Of a stretch of 64,000 nt of DNA, positions 18,602 to 30,418 are shown piece after piece. A program made the position numbers and the translations under genes. The DNA lies in assembly GCF_021654165.1 (NCBI RefSeq), contig NZ_JAKFZN010000001.1:992001-1056000 (forward strand), read 5' to 3'. This DNA comes from Nereida sp. MMG025. GTDB lineage: Bacteria; Pseudomonadota; Alphaproteobacteria; Rhodobacterales; Rhodobacteraceae. The notes under the pieces were generated by a model that saw only the letters and a list, made by a program, of their open reading frames with translations, was not told the DNA's origin and searched no databases. How positions within the stretch are numbered: the stretch's first letter is position 1; each line of letters begins with the position of its first letter.

Positions 18602-19045
18602 ATGCTCGACAATATGCCCCGCGGCACAATCTGTATCGAAGACATCGAAATCGGCATGTCGCGCAGTTTGCGCAAAGTCATCACGGATCGTGACATCGAA
18701 TTGTTTGCTGAAGTGTCGACAGACCACAACCCCGTTCATCTTGATGATGACTATGCCAATGACACCATCTTTGAGGGCCGCATCGCCCACGGAATGTTGA
18801 CAGCGGGCCTTATCAGCGCGGTCATAGGCGAGCAGCTGCCCGGTCATGGCACCGTGTATCTTGGTCAGAGCCTGAAATTTTTGGCCCCTGTTCGCCCAGG
18901 TGATATGGTTAACGCAGTTGTCACCGTAACAGACATGGATATGGCCAAGCGCCGTGTAACGATGGACACCCACTGCGAGATTGATGGCAAGAAAGTCCTT
19001 AAGGGCGAAGCGATCGTCATGGCGCCGTCGCGCAAGTTCGACTAA
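18602..19045 (+). CDS. MaoC-like (R)-specific enoyl-CoA hydratase
   Basis: This 147-residue hot-dog fold protein resembles PhaJ/MaoC dehydratases, which hydrate trans-2-enoyl-CoA to (R)-3-hydroxyacyl-CoA. The catalytic Asp-His dyad is in the block FAEVSTDHNPVHLDDDYAND, followed by EGRIAHGMLTAGLISAVIGE. A GTG four codons upstream is an alternative start. It precedes ribF by 39 bp on the same strand. A link to polyhydroxyalkanoate or fatty acid metabolism is by homology. Confidence 0.88.
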   Translation: MLDNMPRGTICIEDIEIGMSRSLRKVITDRDIELFAEVSTDHNPVHLDDDYANDTIFEGRIAHGMLTAGLISAVIGEQLPGHGTVYLGQSLKFLAPVRPGDMVNAVVTVTDMDMAKRRVTMDTHCEIDGKKVLKGEAIVMAPSRKFD

Positions 19046-19084
19046 CGCTTGCACCGCTGCCCACGGGGCGCTACCTCGGGTGCT

Positions 19085-20023
19085 ATGCGCATCATCAGAG
19101 ATACAAAATTTATTGCCCCTGAAGATCGCGGCGCAGTCGCGGCGATTGGCAATTTTGACGGCGTGCATTTGGGGCATCAAGCGGTCATTGATCTTACGCG
19201 CAAGACGGCACAAACCTTGAATTTGCCCCTTGGGATCATGACGTTTGAGCCGCACCCGCGTCAGTTTTTTGCGGCTGAGGCCCCGCCCTTTCGATTGATG
19301 AACGCCGACGCCAAAGCAAATCGATTGGAAAAACTCGGGGTTGAGCGCCTGTATGAAGTGCCATTCAACGAAGCCCTTTCGTCTCTTAGCGCGCGCGCAT
19401 TTGCGCAAGATATCATCGCTGACGCGCTTGGGCTTAAGCATGTGATCGTGGGGGCTGATTTTTGCTTTGGGAAAGGGCGGACCGGCACAGCCGAAGATTT
19501 GAAATCCTTTGGTGAAGAAATGGGCTTTGGTGTTACGATCGCACCGATGGTTGCGCTGGATGCCGGTGAGGTCAGCAGCACAAACATCAGACAAGCGCTT
19601 GCAGATGGCCGCCCGCGCGATGCCGCCGCAATGCTTGGGCACTGGCACCGAATTGAGGGCGAGGTGATCCGCGGTGATCAACGCGGCCGCGATTTGGGTT
19701 ATCCGACGGCGAATATGTCCATCGACGGGCTGCACCCGCCCAAGTTGGGCGTATATGCTGTGAAGGTCGACGTATTGAGCGGGCAGTTCGCAGGCACCTA
19801 CGACGGGGCCGCCAGCATTGGCGTGCGTCCTATGTTTGGCCAAAACAAAGCAAACTGCGAGACATTCATTTTTGATTTTTCGGGTGACCTATACGGTGCC
19901 GAGCTTTCGGTTGCCCTTGTCGCGTTTTTGCGTCCCGAGCTAAAGTTCGATGGGCTCGAGGCGTTGATCGATCAGATGGGCCACGATTGCGACCAAGCCC
20001 GCGGGATCCTGGCTGATGTCTAA
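19085..20023 (+). CDS. ribF: bifunctional riboflavin kinase/FAD synthetase
   Basis: RibF phosphorylates riboflavin to FMN and adenylates FMN to FAD. The 312-residue protein has the nucleotidyltransferase motifs AIGNFDGVHLGHQ and TFEPHPRQFF, VGADFCFGKGRTG, then the C-terminal kinase domain (GDQRGRDLGYPTANM, GVYAVKV). ATG 19085 (MRIIRDTKF) is preferred over an upstream in-frame codon with no family similarity. It overlaps the next gene by 8 bp. No FMN riboswitch is seen; the gene sits inside an operon. Confidence 0.95.
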   Translation: MRIIRDTKFIAPEDRGAVAAIGNFDGVHLGHQAVIDLTRKTAQTLNLPLGIMTFEPHPRQFFAAEAPPFRLMNADAKANRLEKLGVERLYEVPFNEALSSLSARAFAQDIIADALGLKHVIVGADFCFGKGRTGTAEDLKSFGEEMGFGVTIAPMVALDAGEVSSTNIRQALADGRPRDAAAMLGHWHRIEGEVIRGDQRGRDLGYPTANMSIDGLHPPKLGVYAVKVDVLSGQFAGTYDGAASIGVRPMFGQNKANCETFIFDFSGDLYGAELSVALVAFLRPELKFDGLEALIDQMGHDCDQARGILADV

Positions 20024-20447
20024 ATTCTGGGAAAAACCGCTGACGTCTTTGACCCGCGACCAGTGGGAAGCACTATGTGATGGTTGCGGCAAGTGCTGCC
20101 TGAACAAGCTGGAAGATGAAGACACGGGCCGCGTGGCGCTCACACGCGTGGCATGCCGATTGCTGGATGGAGAGACCTGTCGTTGCGGGCAATATGACAT
20201 CCGCCATCAGTTTGTCCCCGAATGCATCGTGCTGACGCCACAGACGATTGAAGAGCATATGTACTGGCTACCTCAAACCTGCGCCTACCGTTTGCGCCAT
20301 GAGGGTAAACCGCTTTTCGATTGGCATCCGCTTATCTCTGGCACGGCACAATCTGTTCACGACGCAGGCGTGTCGGTGCAAGGGTGGACCGTCCCCGAAA
20401 ACGAAGTGCCTGATGACGAATGGGAAGACCACATAATCGAAGGATAA
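20016..20447 (+). CDS. YcgN family cysteine cluster protein (UPF0260)
   Basis: This 143-residue protein has the YcgN/UPF0260 signature: a CDGCGKCCLNK cluster near 24-34 and further cysteines in RVACRLLDGETCRCGQYDIR and VPECIVL, enough to bind a metal or iron-sulfur cluster. The function is unknown. It overlaps ribF by 8 bp and is followed 4 bp later by the threonine aldolase gene, so the MaoC-ribF-ycgN-ltaE genes may form one unit. Confidence 0.88.
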   Translation: MSKFWEKPLTSLTRDQWEALCDGCGKCCLNKLEDEDTGRVALTRVACRLLDGETCRCGQYDIRHQFVPECIVLTPQTIEEHMYWLPQTCAYRLRHEGKPLFDWHPLISGTAQSVHDAGVSVQGWTVPENEVPDDEWEDHIIEG

Positions 20448-20451
20448 ACCG

Positions 20452-21507
20452 ATGTTCTTTGCCAGCGACAATACCAGCGGTGCGCATCCAAAGGTGATGG
20501 AGGCTGTCATGCGTGCCAATGCGGGATACGCCATGCCTTATGGCAGCGATCCAATCATGGATAATGTCCGCGACATGATCCGCGCCCGTTTTGAAGCACC
20601 AGATGCGGCTGTGTATCTGGTTGCCACTGGCTCTGCTGCAAACGCGCTATCGCTGGCGTGTCTTTGCCCACCCTGGGCCACCATTTTTGCCCATCGTAAC
20701 GCCCATATTGAAGAGGATGAATGTGGGGCGCCCGAATTTTTTACAGGCGGTGCCAAGATCACCCTGTTGGACGGTGACCATGCACGCATGACACCTGATG
20801 GTTTGCGGCAGGCGATTTCTCACACGGGGCGCGCAGGGGTTCACAACGTGCAACGGGGTGCGCTCAGCATCACAAACGCAACCGAAGCAGGCGCCGTCTA
20901 TAGCCCCACGCAGGTCAGCGAACTTGCCGCTGTCGCCCATGCGTTTGACCTTCCCGTGCATATGGACGGTGCGCGTTTCGCAAATGCGCTGGTCTCGACC
21001 AATGCCACCCCTGCCGAGATGACATGGCGCGCAGGCGTGGATGTGTTGTCCTTTGGTGGCACCAAAAATGGCTGCATGGGCGTTGAAGCCGTGGTGATCT
21101 TTGATCCCGAAAAGCACAACCCATGGGAATTTGAACTGCGCCGCAAACGGGGTGGGCACCTTTTTTCAAAACACCGATTTCTTAGCGCGCAAATGGAAGC
21201 CTATCTGACAGATGATCTTTGGCTGGATCTGGCACGACACGCCAATGCCATGGCCACGCGACTGTCACAGGGCATTTTGGAAATTGAAGGGGCGTCGTTG
21301 ATGCATCCGACAATGGGCAATCAGGTTTTCGCCCGCTGGCCGCGTGCGGGACACCGACGGGCGACAAAGGCCGGTGCGGCCTACTATTTTTGGCCATTTG
21401 ATCAGTCCCTGGATGGGGATGATGCTGAAATGCTCAGTGCGCGTCTGGTGCCAAGCTGGTCCACCTCAAAAGCCGATGTGGACGCGTTTCTAGACCTCAT
21501 CGGTTAG
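20452..21507 (+). CDS. ltaE: low-specificity L-threonine aldolase
   Basis: This PLP-dependent lyase splits threonine or allo-threonine to glycine and acetaldehyde. The 351-residue protein starts MFFASDNTSGAHPKVMEA and has VHMDGARFANAL (PLP-ring Asp) and LSFGGTKNGCMG, whose Lys forms the Schiff base. The 3' end overlaps the convergent hydrolase gene by 18 bp. Related beta-eliminating lyases cannot be fully excluded, but the active-site blocks fit the aldolase. Confidence 0.9.
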   Translation: MFFASDNTSGAHPKVMEAVMRANAGYAMPYGSDPIMDNVRDMIRARFEAPDAAVYLVATGSAANALSLACLCPPWATIFAHRNAHIEEDECGAPEFFTGGAKITLLDGDHARMTPDGLRQAISHTGRAGVHNVQRGALSITNATEAGAVYSPTQVSELAAVAHAFDLPVHMDGARFANALVSTNATPAEMTWRAGVDVLSFGGTKNGCMGVEAVVIFDPEKHNPWEFELRRKRGGHLFSKHRFLSAQMEAYLTDDLWLDLARHANAMATRLSQGILEIEGASLMHPTMGNQVFARWPRAGHRRATKAGAAYYFWPFDQSLDGDDAEMLSARLVPSWSTSKADVDAFLDLIG

Positions 21508-22269
21508 CGCCTTCGTAACCTCGGTCGCATGGGTGATTGGCACCATATGTCCTGCCCCTTGGATCGTGACGCGCTTGGCGTGCGGGAACTGACGGGTTAA
21601 TCCATCCAGAATTGATGGAATGATGGGGTGGCTGTGGCTGCCTGCAATAAGATCAACAGGGGCATCAATTTTTGACAGGCCACCGTCCAATAGACCGTGG
21701 CTGTCTTGCATAATTGACGCGCTGGCCATGGGGATAAGATGGATGCGCTGCGCCATATAGTCTTGCTGAGACTGCGGAATTTTATCCCACGGCAAAGCCC
21801 CCCAAAGCCCGTTGAAGAAGGCGGCCGCGCCGCGCAAATCGTCCTGTGCCATCATTCTGGCAAATGGCTGCATCTGCTGTTCATGCGCCTCTTGCTCCTC
21901 TGGACTGGCGGCGGCGAAAAACACAGGCTCAATCAGCGACAAACGCGAGACCAGATGAGGTTGCTGCGCAGCCAGTCGCAAAACCACCGTCGCCCCGAAG
22001 GAATGACCAATCAAATGGGTTGGACCGTCACAGAAAGTCGCCGCAATCGCGGCTGTCTGACCCTGATAGTCATCCCCGACATAGCCGGCCGAGCGTCCAT
22101 GGCCGGGCATGTCGAATGCACAGCTTCTATATGCATCCCCAAGCGCAGTGATGACGCCACCCCAAGCCCCCGAATGGGCCAGAGAACAGTGGATCAACAC
22201 AGCACGCTTGGGGCCTGCGCCGGCATCTTTCCAATAGGTATGATGCCCTGCACGCAGGCCCGTGGGCAT
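21490..22269 (-). CDS. alpha/beta hydrolase
   Basis: This 259-residue protein has the alpha/beta hydrolase fold: oxyanion region VLIHCSLAHSGAW, nucleophile elbow LIGHSFGATVVLRL (Ser) and the catalytic His in IQGAGHMVPI near the C-terminus. No signal peptide is seen. It begins directly after the stop of the DsbA-like isomerase gene on the same strand, so the two are an operon, perhaps for breakdown of an aromatic or other small compound. The substrate is unknown. Confidence 0.88.
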   Translation of the reverse strand: MPTGLRAGHHTYWKDAGAGPKRAVLIHCSLAHSGAWGGVITALGDAYRSCAFDMPGHGRSAGYVGDDYQGQTAAIAATFCDGPTHLIGHSFGATVVLRLAAQQPHLVSRLSLIEPVFFAAASPEEQEAHEQQMQPFARMMAQDDLRGAAAFFNGLWGALPWDKIPQSQQDYMAQRIHLIPMASASIMQDSHGLLDGGLSKIDAPVDLIAGSHSHPIIPSILDGLTRQFPHAKRVTIQGAGHMVPITHATEVTKALTDEV

Positions 22270-22869
22270 TTAGATGCGGCCTTCCAGATGGGCTTGCAGG
22301 TCATCAAGCCGATCATGGCCCCAGAACCGTTCGTCCTGATCGGTGATGTAAAACGGCGCGCCAAACGCACCGCGATTTACGGCTTCTTCCAGATTGGCTG
22401 CGTATGTCTCAGCACCTTCCAGCAAACCGCTGTCGGCCAGGCCCGCGTCAAACCCGTTGGCCTCTAGAATATCGCGCACCACGGCATCATCGGCCACATC
22501 ACGATCCTCTGCCCAGACCGCACGTGTATACGCGTGCACCAGCGCACCAACGTCCCCCTGACCCGATGCTTGGGCAGCGATGATCGCATAGGATGACGGC
22601 GCGGGGTTTGTTGGCCAATGCGCGGGTTTCATATTGATCGGCAGGCCTGCCAAAGCAGCGCGGCGGCGCAACTCTTGCAAGCGATATTCCTGACGATTTG
22701 GATGGCGGTCTTTTGGTGGCACGCCGCCCGTGCGACCGAACAGCGCCATAATGTCCAAGGGTTTGTAGGTGATTGTGACGTCATGTTCTTTGCACATCTG
22801 CTCAAGGCGGGTGCCCGCCAGATAGGTGAATGGCGAAAGTGTAGCAAAGAAGTAATCAATATGTGCCAT
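22270..22869 (-). CDS. 2-hydroxychromene-2-carboxylate isomerase-like protein (DsbA family)
   Basis: This 199-residue protein belongs to the NahD/kappa-GST branch of the DsbA fold: it starts [19 protein letters not shown], with a Ser in place of the thioredoxin CXXC, then [17 protein letters not shown] and C-terminal [20 protein letters not shown]. Such enzymes use glutathione to isomerise 2-hydroxychromene-2-carboxylate or related compounds. No other naphthalene-pathway gene is nearby, so the true substrate is open. It lies upstream of the alpha/beta hydrolase and is divergent from prs. Confidence 0.85.
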   Translation of the reverse strand: MAHIDYFFATLSPFTYLAGTRLEQMCKEHDVTITYKPLDIMALFGRTGGVPPKDRHPNRQEYRLQELRRRAALAGLPINMKPAHWPTNPAPSSYAIIAAQASGQGDVGALVHAYTRAVWAEDRDVADDAVVRDILEANGFDAGLADSGLLEGAETYAANLEEAVNRGAFGAPFYITDQDERFWGHDRLDDLQAHLEGRI

Positions 22870-22973
22870 TTGGGCGCTCCGTTGAGGGATATTCTAGGCG
22901 CGACGGTAGCGGCGTGCTAGGGGAAGTCAACGCTACGAATCTGTTACACTGCTCTGCTACAGGACCCTGCCCC

Positions 22974-23990
22974 ATGCCTTCTATCATCGAACCCAAACTG
23001 ATTTCAGGTAACGCCAATCTGCCCTTGGCAAATGCCGTTGCACGTCGCATGTCGATGCACCGTGGGATGAATGTCGATTTGGTCGATGCACGGGTCGAGC
23101 GCTTTAACGATGGCGAGATTTTCGTCGAGGTTTTTGAAAATGTACGCGGCGAAGATATGTTTATCCTTCAGTCGACGTCGCGGCCCGCAAACGACAATTT
23201 GATGGAGCTGTGCATCATCTCGGATGCGCTGCGTCGTTCATCAGCACAACGCATCACCGCCGTCATCCCGTATTTCGGTTACGCCCGTCAGGACCGCCGC
23301 ACCAAAGCACGCACGCCGATCAGCGCAAAGCTGGTGGCCAACATGCTTGTCGAAGCGGGGATCGAACGGATTTTGACGATGGATCTGCACGCTGCACAAA
23401 TCCAAGGGTTTTTCGATATTCCCGTCGACAACCTCTATGCAAGCCCTGTCTTTGCGCTGGACGTGAAATCACAGTTCGGGGATTTGTCGGATGTGATGGT
23501 GGTGTCCCCTGATGTGGGTGGTGTGGCACGCGCGCGCGAGCTGGCGACACGGATCAATGCGCCTATGGCCATCGTCGACAAACGCCGCGAGAAACCAGGC
23601 GAAATCGCCGAGATGACAGTGATCGGTGATGTGACGGGCAAGCGCGTTATCATTGTCGACGATATGTGTGACACGGCTGGAACCCTCTGCAAAGCTGCCG
23701 AAGTGCTTTTGGAACATGGCGCAACAGAGGTCCACGCCTATATCACCCACGGTGTGATGAGTGGCCCTGCCGTCGAACGCGTCAGCAATTCGGTCATGAA
23801 ATCACTGGTCATCACAGACAGCATCGAGCCAACAGAAGCTGTCAAAAATTGTCCGCAGATCCGTATCGTGCCAACCGCACCCATGTTTGCCCAAGCGATC
23901 CTGAATATCTGGAATGGCACCTCCGTGTCGTCCTTGTTTGAGACGAACACTCTGGGGCCGATCTACGAAGGGCTATACGCCGCGGAATAG
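22974..23990 (+). CDS. prs: ribose-phosphate pyrophosphokinase
   Basis: Prs makes PRPP, the precursor of purines, pyrimidines and histidine. From ATG 22974 ([10 protein letters not shown]) the protein has 338 residues. It has [14 protein letters not shown], the signature [20 protein letters not shown], and the PRPP-binding loop [13 protein letters not shown]. The frame is open 37 codons further upstream, but that part has no family similarity. PRPP made here would serve the his and pur genes elsewhere in the window. Confidence 0.95.
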   Translation: MPSIIEPKLISGNANLPLANAVARRMSMHRGMNVDLVDARVERFNDGEIFVEVFENVRGEDMFILQSTSRPANDNLMELCIISDALRRSSAQRITAVIPYFGYARQDRRTKARTPISAKLVANMLVEAGIERILTMDLHAAQIQGFFDIPVDNLYASPVFALDVKSQFGDLSDVMVVSPDVGGVARARELATRINAPMAIVDKRREKPGEIAEMTVIGDVTGKRVIIVDDMCDTAGTLCKAAEVLLEHGATEVHAYITHGVMSGPAVERVSNSVMKSLVITDSIEPTEAVKNCPQIRIVPTAPMFAQAILNIWNGTSVSSLFETNTLGPIYEGLYAAE

Positions 23991-23994
23991 CGGG

Positions 23995-24345
23995 TTAGTA
24001 AAGCTCCCAGTCATCAGCCTCTTTCAAGGTGCCGATCGCCATCCAGCCGACACGAACACGCGCAACCCGTGTGTCACCCCAAGTCTGGAACAGGATATCG
24101 AAACCTGTTTCGTCAATATCCTCAGCGCGCACGTCCATACGGTTGTTCGTACCTTTATCAACGTCCCACATTGATAAATGTGTCATAACATTCGGAGCGT
24201 CTCGAAATGCCTCGTTGAACACAACACGGCGACGCACAATGCGGTCCCCTGTCCCCGTCCACATCTCGCCACCGACCTGGAAGTCAGAGAACAAGACGGT
24301 TTCGCCCTGCTGGATCCCAATGGAGTGACTGTCGAGACGTTTCAT
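23995..24345 (-). CDS. H-type lectin domain protein
   Basis: This 116-residue single-domain protein fits the H-type lectin family first seen in discoidin and snail agglutinins: VLFSDFQVGGEMWTGTGDR near the start, then APNVMTHLSMWDVDKGTN and the C-terminal RVARVRVGWMAIG. It has no signal peptide. It converges on prs with a 4-bp gap and sits downstream of the ATP synthase terminator. Sugar binding is implied by the family, not shown. Confidence 0.8.
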   Translation of the reverse strand: MKRLDSHSIGIQQGETVLFSDFQVGGEMWTGTGDRIVRRRVVFNEAFRDAPNVMTHLSMWDVDKGTNNRMDVRAEDIDETGFDILFQTWGDTRVARVRVGWMAIGTLKEADDWELY

Positions 24346-24408
24346 GGACCTGCCTGTTTAGTTTGATAGGCGCGTTAAACCGCAACTATGTCAACACTAT
24401 GAAAAACA

Positions 24409-24440
24409 AAAAGGCCCCGCGGATGAACGCAGGGCCTTTT
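24409..24440 (-). terminator. rho-independent terminator of the atpHAGDC operon
   Basis: AAAAGGCCC (24409-24417) pairs with GGGCCTTTT (24432-24440) across a 14-nt loop. Read leftwards the stem runs into TTTTTGTTTTTC. It lies 15 bp after the atpC stop. Confidence 0.85.
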
Positions 24441-24454
24441 CTGATAACTTTGAA

Positions 24455-24874
24455 TTACAGGTTTGGCTGTTTTGCCGACAAGCCGATTTCATCACCCATA
24501 GCAACCATGTCAGCCATCAATTTGACAGCTGCATCCATGGCGTCGGGGCTGGCCTTCGACTTGGCTTCTGCAGCACTGGCAACCATCGCATCAATATCAT
24601 CTTGCGTGACATCTTCGCGTGCGATTGCCTGCTCAGCCAACACAGATGTTCCCGCACTGGAAATCTCTGCAAAGCCGCCTGTGACGACATACTCTTTCGT
24701 GCCGTCCGGACCGATTGTCCGCAGAATGCCCGGGCGAAGCGATGTGATCGTGGGGGCATGATCGGCCATAGCCGTCATGTCCCCATCCGCGCCTGGGATC
24801 TGCACCTCGGTCACGCTGAACGAAGCAAGGCTGCGCTCAGGTGAAACAAGGTCAAATTGCATCGTGTCTGCCAT
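24455..24874 (-). CDS. atpC: F1 ATP synthase epsilon subunit
   Basis: Epsilon is part of the rotor and couples gamma to the c-ring; it can also inhibit ATP hydrolysis. The 139-residue protein has the N-terminal beta sandwich ([40 protein letters not shown]) and a C-terminal helical region. It is the last gene of atpHAGDC, 3 bp after atpD. Confidence 0.95.
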   Translation of the reverse strand: MADTMQFDLVSPERSLASFSVTEVQIPGADGDMTAMADHAPTITSLRPGILRTIGPDGTKEYVVTGGFAEISSAGTSVLAEQAIAREDVTQDDIDAMVASAAEAKSKASPDAMDAAVKLMADMVAMGDEIGLSAKQPNL

Positions 24875-24877
24875 GAT

Positions 24878-26320
<1,443 letters not shown>

Positions 26321-27199
26321 TTAGAGCGCTTCCGCGCCCGAAATAATTTCAATCAGTTCGTTGGTGATCACAGCCTGACGCGAGCGGTTGAACTCGATTG
26401 TCAGCTTGTCGATCATCTCGCCTGCGTTGCGTGTCGCGTTATCCATTGCCGACATCCGCGCGCCTTGCTCGGATGCACCATTTTCAAGCAAAGCACTGAA
26501 GATTGCCGTGGCTACACCGCGCGGCAGAAGGTCAGCCAAAATGGCTTCTTCGGACGGCTCGTAATCATAAAGCGTTGCCGCTTCATCCGCATCGGTGCCT
26601 TCAGGCACCTGAAACGGAATGATCTGTTGAGCCGTCGGGATCTGCGTCACGACGTTTTGAAACTGGGCAAAGAAGATCGTTGCCACATCAAATTCGCCCG
26701 CATCAAAGCGCGACAGGACATCCTGTGCGATACCTTGTGCGTCACCGTAGCCCACGCGCTTCACTTCGGTCAGGTCAACATGCCCGATGAAGTGATCGCC
26801 CAGATCACGTTTGATTGCGTCACGGCCTTTTTTGCCGACCGTCAGGATTTTCACTGTCTTGCCTTGGGCAAGCAGGTCCTGCGCGTGCGATTTTGCCAGC
26901 TTTGCGATGTTGCCGTTAAAGCCGCCACACAGGCCGCGTTCGGCGGTCATGACCACCAAAAGCTGCACCTGATCGCTGCCTGTTCCCGACAAAAGCTTGG
27001 GCGCGCTGTCGCTGCCACCCACCGATGCCGCAAGCCCTGCCATAACAGCGTTGAAACGCTCTGTGTAGGGGCGCGAGGCCTCGGCTGCTTCTTGTGCCCG
27101 CCGCAATTTAGCGGCGGCCACCATCTGCATGGCCTTTGTGATCTTGCGGGTCGATTTGACCGACTCGATCCTGTTTTTAAGGTCCTTGAGACTTGGCAT
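26321..27199 (-). CDS. atpG: F1 ATP synthase gamma subunit
   Basis: Gamma is the central rotor shaft. The 292-residue protein has the conserved N-terminal coiled coil ([36 protein letters not shown]), the [10 protein letters not shown] loop and the C-terminal helix with [15 protein letters not shown]. It begins 13 bp after the atpA stop. Confidence 0.97.
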   Translation of the reverse strand: MPSLKDLKNRIESVKSTRKITKAMQMVAAAKLRRAQEAAEASRPYTERFNAVMAGLAASVGGSDSAPKLLSGTGSDQVQLLVVMTAERGLCGGFNGNIAKLAKSHAQDLLAQGKTVKILTVGKKGRDAIKRDLGDHFIGHVDLTEVKRVGYGDAQGIAQDVLSRFDAGEFDVATIFFAQFQNVVTQIPTAQQIIPFQVPEGTDADEAATLYDYEPSEEAILADLLPRGVATAIFSALLENGASEQGARMSAMDNATRNAGEMIDKLTIEFNRSRQAVITNELIEIISGAEAL

Positions 27200-27212
27200 T
27201 GCCTAGCTCTCC

Positions 27213-28748
27213 TTAAGCGAAATCAGCGGCGTATGCGTCCAACGCAGCTTTGATCTTGTCAGCGGCTTCGCCTTTGATCTTGGGATCTTCTTTCGTGATG
27301 AAGTCCAACAGATCGGCGTGGTTGCTGCGCAAGTGTGTCAGAAGGCCAGCCTCGTAACGCTGCACATCTTTCACGTCGACTTTGTCCAGATAACCGTTGG
27401 TGCCTGCAAAGATCACACATACGATCTCGGCATTTGTCAGCGGCGAATACTGTGGCTGCTTCATCAGCTCAGTCAAACGCGCACCACGGTTTAGCAATTG
27501 CTGTGTTGCGGCATCCAGATCGGAACCGAACTGCGCAAAGGCCGCCATTTCACGGTATTGCGCCAGTTCCAGTTTAACCGGGCCAGCAACCGACTTCATC
27601 GCATTTGTCTGCGCCGAAGAGCCCACACGCGACACCGAAAGACCTGTATTCACAGCAGGGCGGATACCTTGGAAGAACAATTCTGTTTCCAAGAAGATCT
27701 GACCGTCTGTGATCGAAATCACGTTTGTCGGAATAAACGCCGAAACGTCACCACCTTGGGTCTCAATAATCGGCAGAGCCGTCAGCGAGCCCGAGCCATT
27801 GTCTTCGTTCAGTTTGCACGAACGCTCCAACAGACGCGAGTGAAGATAGAAAACGTCACCAGGATAGGCTTCACGTCCTGGTGGACGGCGAAGCAACAGC
27901 GACATCTGACGATAGGACACAGCCTGTTTGGACAAATCATCATAGATGATCAGCGCGTGCTTGCCGTTGTCGCGGAAGTATTCCGCCATGGCTGTCGCGG
28001 CATAAGGTGCAAGGAACTGCATAGGTGCAGGCTCGGATGCTGTCGAAGCAACCACGATCGAGTAGTCAATCGCACCAGTTTCTTCCAGCTTTTTCACCAG
28101 CTGCGCAACTGTCGAGCGCTTTTGACCAACCGCAACATAGACGCAATACAGCTTCTCGCTGTCGTCTTTTGCAGCGTCATTATAGACTTTTTGGTTCAGG
28201 ATAGCGTCAAGTGCCACCGCTGTTTTACCTGTCTGACGGTCACCAATGATCAATTCGCGCTGGCCACGGCCAACCGGGATCATCGCGTCAACCGACTTGA
28301 GGCCCGTTGCCATCGGCTCGTGCACCGATTTACGCGGGATAATGCCAGGCGCTTTCACGTCAGCAACACGACGCTCGGTCGACTTGATTGGGCCTTTGCC
28401 GTCCAATGGGTTGCCAAGCGCGTCAACAACGCGACCAAGCAGGGCTTCACCTGCAGGCACGTCCACGATCGACTTGGTGCGCTTAACCGTGTCACCTTCT
28501 TTAATGTCGCGGTCGGTCCCGAAGATAACAACACCAACGTTGTCGCTTTCGAGGTTCAGGGCCATGCCCATGATCCCACCAGGGAATTCGACCATCTCAC
28601 CCGCCTGAACATTGTCCAGACCGTAGATGCGCGCAATACCGTCACCAACCGACAGTACGCGGCCAACTTCGGCGACTTCAGCTTCCTGACCAAAATTCTT
28701 GATCTGGTCCTTCAGGATCGCAGAAATTTCTGCTGCTTGGATACCCAT
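27213..28748 (-). CDS. atpA: F1 ATP synthase alpha subunit
   Basis: Alpha binds nucleotide at non-catalytic sites in the hexameric head. The 511-residue protein starts [20 protein letters not shown] and has the P-loop [17 protein letters not shown] and the late [20 protein letters not shown]. It directly abuts atpH. Confidence 0.98.
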   Translation of the reverse strand: MGIQAAEISAILKDQIKNFGQEAEVAEVGRVLSVGDGIARIYGLDNVQAGEMVEFPGGIMGMALNLESDNVGVVIFGTDRDIKEGDTVKRTKSIVDVPAGEALLGRVVDALGNPLDGKGPIKSTERRVADVKAPGIIPRKSVHEPMATGLKSVDAMIPVGRGQRELIIGDRQTGKTAVALDAILNQKVYNDAAKDDSEKLYCVYVAVGQKRSTVAQLVKKLEETGAIDYSIVVASTASEPAPMQFLAPYAATAMAEYFRDNGKHALIIYDDLSKQAVSYRQMSLLLRRPPGREAYPGDVFYLHSRLLERSCKLNEDNGSGSLTALPIIETQGGDVSAFIPTNVISITDGQIFLETELFFQGIRPAVNTGLSVSRVGSSAQTNAMKSVAGPVKLELAQYREMAAFAQFGSDLDAATQQLLNRGARLTELMKQPQYSPLTNAEIVCVIFAGTNGYLDKVDVKDVQRYEAGLLTHLRSNHADLLDFITKEDPKIKGEAADKIKAALDAYAADFA

Positions 28749-29309
28749 TTATCCGACCTCTTTCATGGTGTTTTGGAGTGCATTGAGTTTGGATTTGACC
28801 GACGTGTCGATCATCTTCGAACCCACTTTAACGACAAGACCGCCGATGAGGCTTTCATCAACGGTCGTATTCAGGGTGACGGTTTTGCCAACGCTGGCTT
28901 TCAGCGTTTTGGCCAGTTTGTCCGACTGTGCTTTGGTCAGGGCCTTGGCCGAAACGACCTCGGCTGTGACCTCGCCTTTGTCCTCAGCGATAATGTCACG
29001 CAGTCGCGCAACCAACTGAGGCACAACAAACAAGCGACGCTTGGCAGCCATGAGGCCCAATGTGTTTGTCATTGTTGGCGAGAGTTTCATTTTCTTGGCA
29101 AGCGCCGCCATCGCAGCGCCTTGTTCTTCGCGGCTATAAAGCGGGGATGTCAGCAGGGCGGTGAAATCCGCGCTTGTGTCCAATGCTTCGGACAATGCTG
29201 CAACGTCGCCTTCAAGCGCTTTGATTTTTTTTGCGTCTTTCGCAATATCGAATACGGCCGTCGCATAGCGATCAGCAATACCCATGGAGATCGAAGCTGG
29301 TTCTGACAC
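28749..29309 (-). CDS. atpH: F1 ATP synthase delta subunit
   Basis: Delta links F1 to the peripheral stalk. From GTG 29309 ([20 protein letters not shown]) the protein has 186 residues, the usual size in alphaproteobacteria, with the C-terminal [15 protein letters not shown] motif. A TTG 18 codons upstream is in frame, but GGAAGG before the GTG and family length favour 29309. It is the first gene of the F1 operon; Fo genes are elsewhere, as is normal in this class. Confidence 0.93.
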   Translation of the reverse strand: MSEPASISMGIADRYATAVFDIAKDAKKIKALEGDVAALSEALDTSADFTALLTSPLYSREEQGAAMAALAKKMKLSPTMTNTLGLMAAKRRLFVVPQLVARLRDIIAEDKGEVTAEVVSAKALTKAQSDKLAKTLKASVGKTVTLNTTVDESLIGGLVVKVGSKMIDTSVKSKLNALQNTMKEVG

Positions 29310-29383
29310 GTCCACCCTTCCGATGTCTTTGGCCGCAAGATGATGTGGCTCCCCACAGATCAAATCGCAGCAGAGGTTTGGGC

Positions 29384-29397
29384 TTGATTTACATCAA
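29384..29397. promoter_or_regulatory. FNR/FnrL-type site upstream of the F1 operon
   Basis: TTGAT-TTAC-ATCAA is a perfect match to the FNR-family consensus TTGAT-N4-ATCAA. It lies 75 bp upstream of the atpH start in the 286-bp gap between atpH and the convergent end of the methyltransferase gene. Its target is therefore most likely the leftward F1 operon. Occupancy by FnrL, the oxygen-sensing regulator of Rhodobacteraceae, is predicted only. Confidence 0.6.
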
Positions 29398-29595
29398 ACC
29401 GCGAAATCACGGGGGAGATAGCAGAGGTCTGTTACCCCCGCAACCTCCCAAGGTCTCCAAATGCAAATTGAAAAACACTTGTTAATCATAAGGTTAGCCA
29501 AAGTGCGACCCTATGCGCAGGGCAAAAAGCAATAATATTGCGCGATTCACCCCAATGATTTTCGATTCCATCCCAAATAACTGGCTATCTCACCC

Positions 29596-30363
29596 TCAGC
29601 TGGTGCGCCCAACACCCCCGACAGGGCGTGGTGACTTGCTTCCGATTCCCTCAAGCACCTTTAACGGGGATGGTGCACGGGCACGTTCACCATCCTGACG
29701 GGGGGCATAAACCTGTTTGGACACCTCAAGGATCAAAGCGCCGCCTGCAAGGATCAATGGCATTCGCGCGCCCGTGCGTTCCCAAAACGGCGCAGTTTTG
29801 CGCCAGAACCTTGCATCAGATGGCGGCTGATACAGCGACGAGACATGCCGCTCTGGCACAAAGCCGTGTGATTTGACCTGTGCTTCCAGCTGGCTCAACG
29901 AATAGGGGCGGCCGTATCCAAAGGGCGTTTTATCCCGTCGCGCCCAGATACCTGCACGATTGGGCACGATAAACAGCGCCCGCCCCCCCGGCCCCAAAAC
30001 CCGAAACGCTTCGTCCAGCACAGCACTCGGGCGCTCGGAGGTTTCAAGCCCGTGTAGCACGATCAGTTTATCGACCTGCCCCGTCTGAAGCGGCCACCAC
30101 GTCTCGTCACATAAAACGCTGACATTTTGCATCCCCGCAGGCCACGGCATGACCCCTTGGGGGCCGGGCATCAAACCGATGGTGCGCCGCGCCTCGGCCA
30201 TAAAGGGGCGCAGCAGCGGCACCGCAAATCCAAAGCCAACCACTGTCTGGCCTTTGGCCTCTGGCCAAAGCGTCTGCACCTGACCACGGATCGCGGCCTG
30301 CGCCGCGCGTCCCAATCGACTGCGGTAGTAAAATGTCTTTAGGTCAAGCACGTCCAGATGCAT
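29596..30363 (-). CDS. SAM-dependent methyltransferase (class I, methyltransf_11-like)
   Basis: This 255-residue protein starts [18 protein letters not shown] and keeps a recognisable class I methyltransferase core: [15 protein letters not shown] in place of the canonical glycine loop, [20 protein letters not shown] and [19 protein letters not shown]. The product after about 225 is low-complexity and basic. Upstream frame extension is excluded because ATG 30363 aligns with the gloB divergence point. The substrate is unknown; relatives near gloB are common in roseobacters. Confidence 0.82.
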   Translation of the reverse strand: MHLDVLDLKTFYYRSRLGRAAQAAIRGQVQTLWPEAKGQTVVGFGFAVPLLRPFMAEARRTIGLMPGPQGVMPWPAGMQNVSVLCDETWWPLQTGQVDKLIVLHGLETSERPSAVLDEAFRVLGPGGRALFIVPNRAGIWARRDKTPFGYGRPYSLSQLEAQVKSHGFVPERHVSSLYQPPSDARFWRKTAPFWERTGARMPLILAGGALILEVSKQVYAPRQDGERARAPSPLKVLEGIGSKSPRPVGGVGRTS

Positions 30364-30418
30364 TGCAAGCGCCCCAACTTTCGCTACCCTGACTGTAGCA
30401 AAGAAAAAGGGCTTGGCC

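Noticed and set aside
27498-29306. 602-codon open frame antisense to atpA and atpH
   Set aside because: Same cause: the opposite strand of biased coding sequence. Composition (His, Arg, Cys rich) is typical of such shadows.
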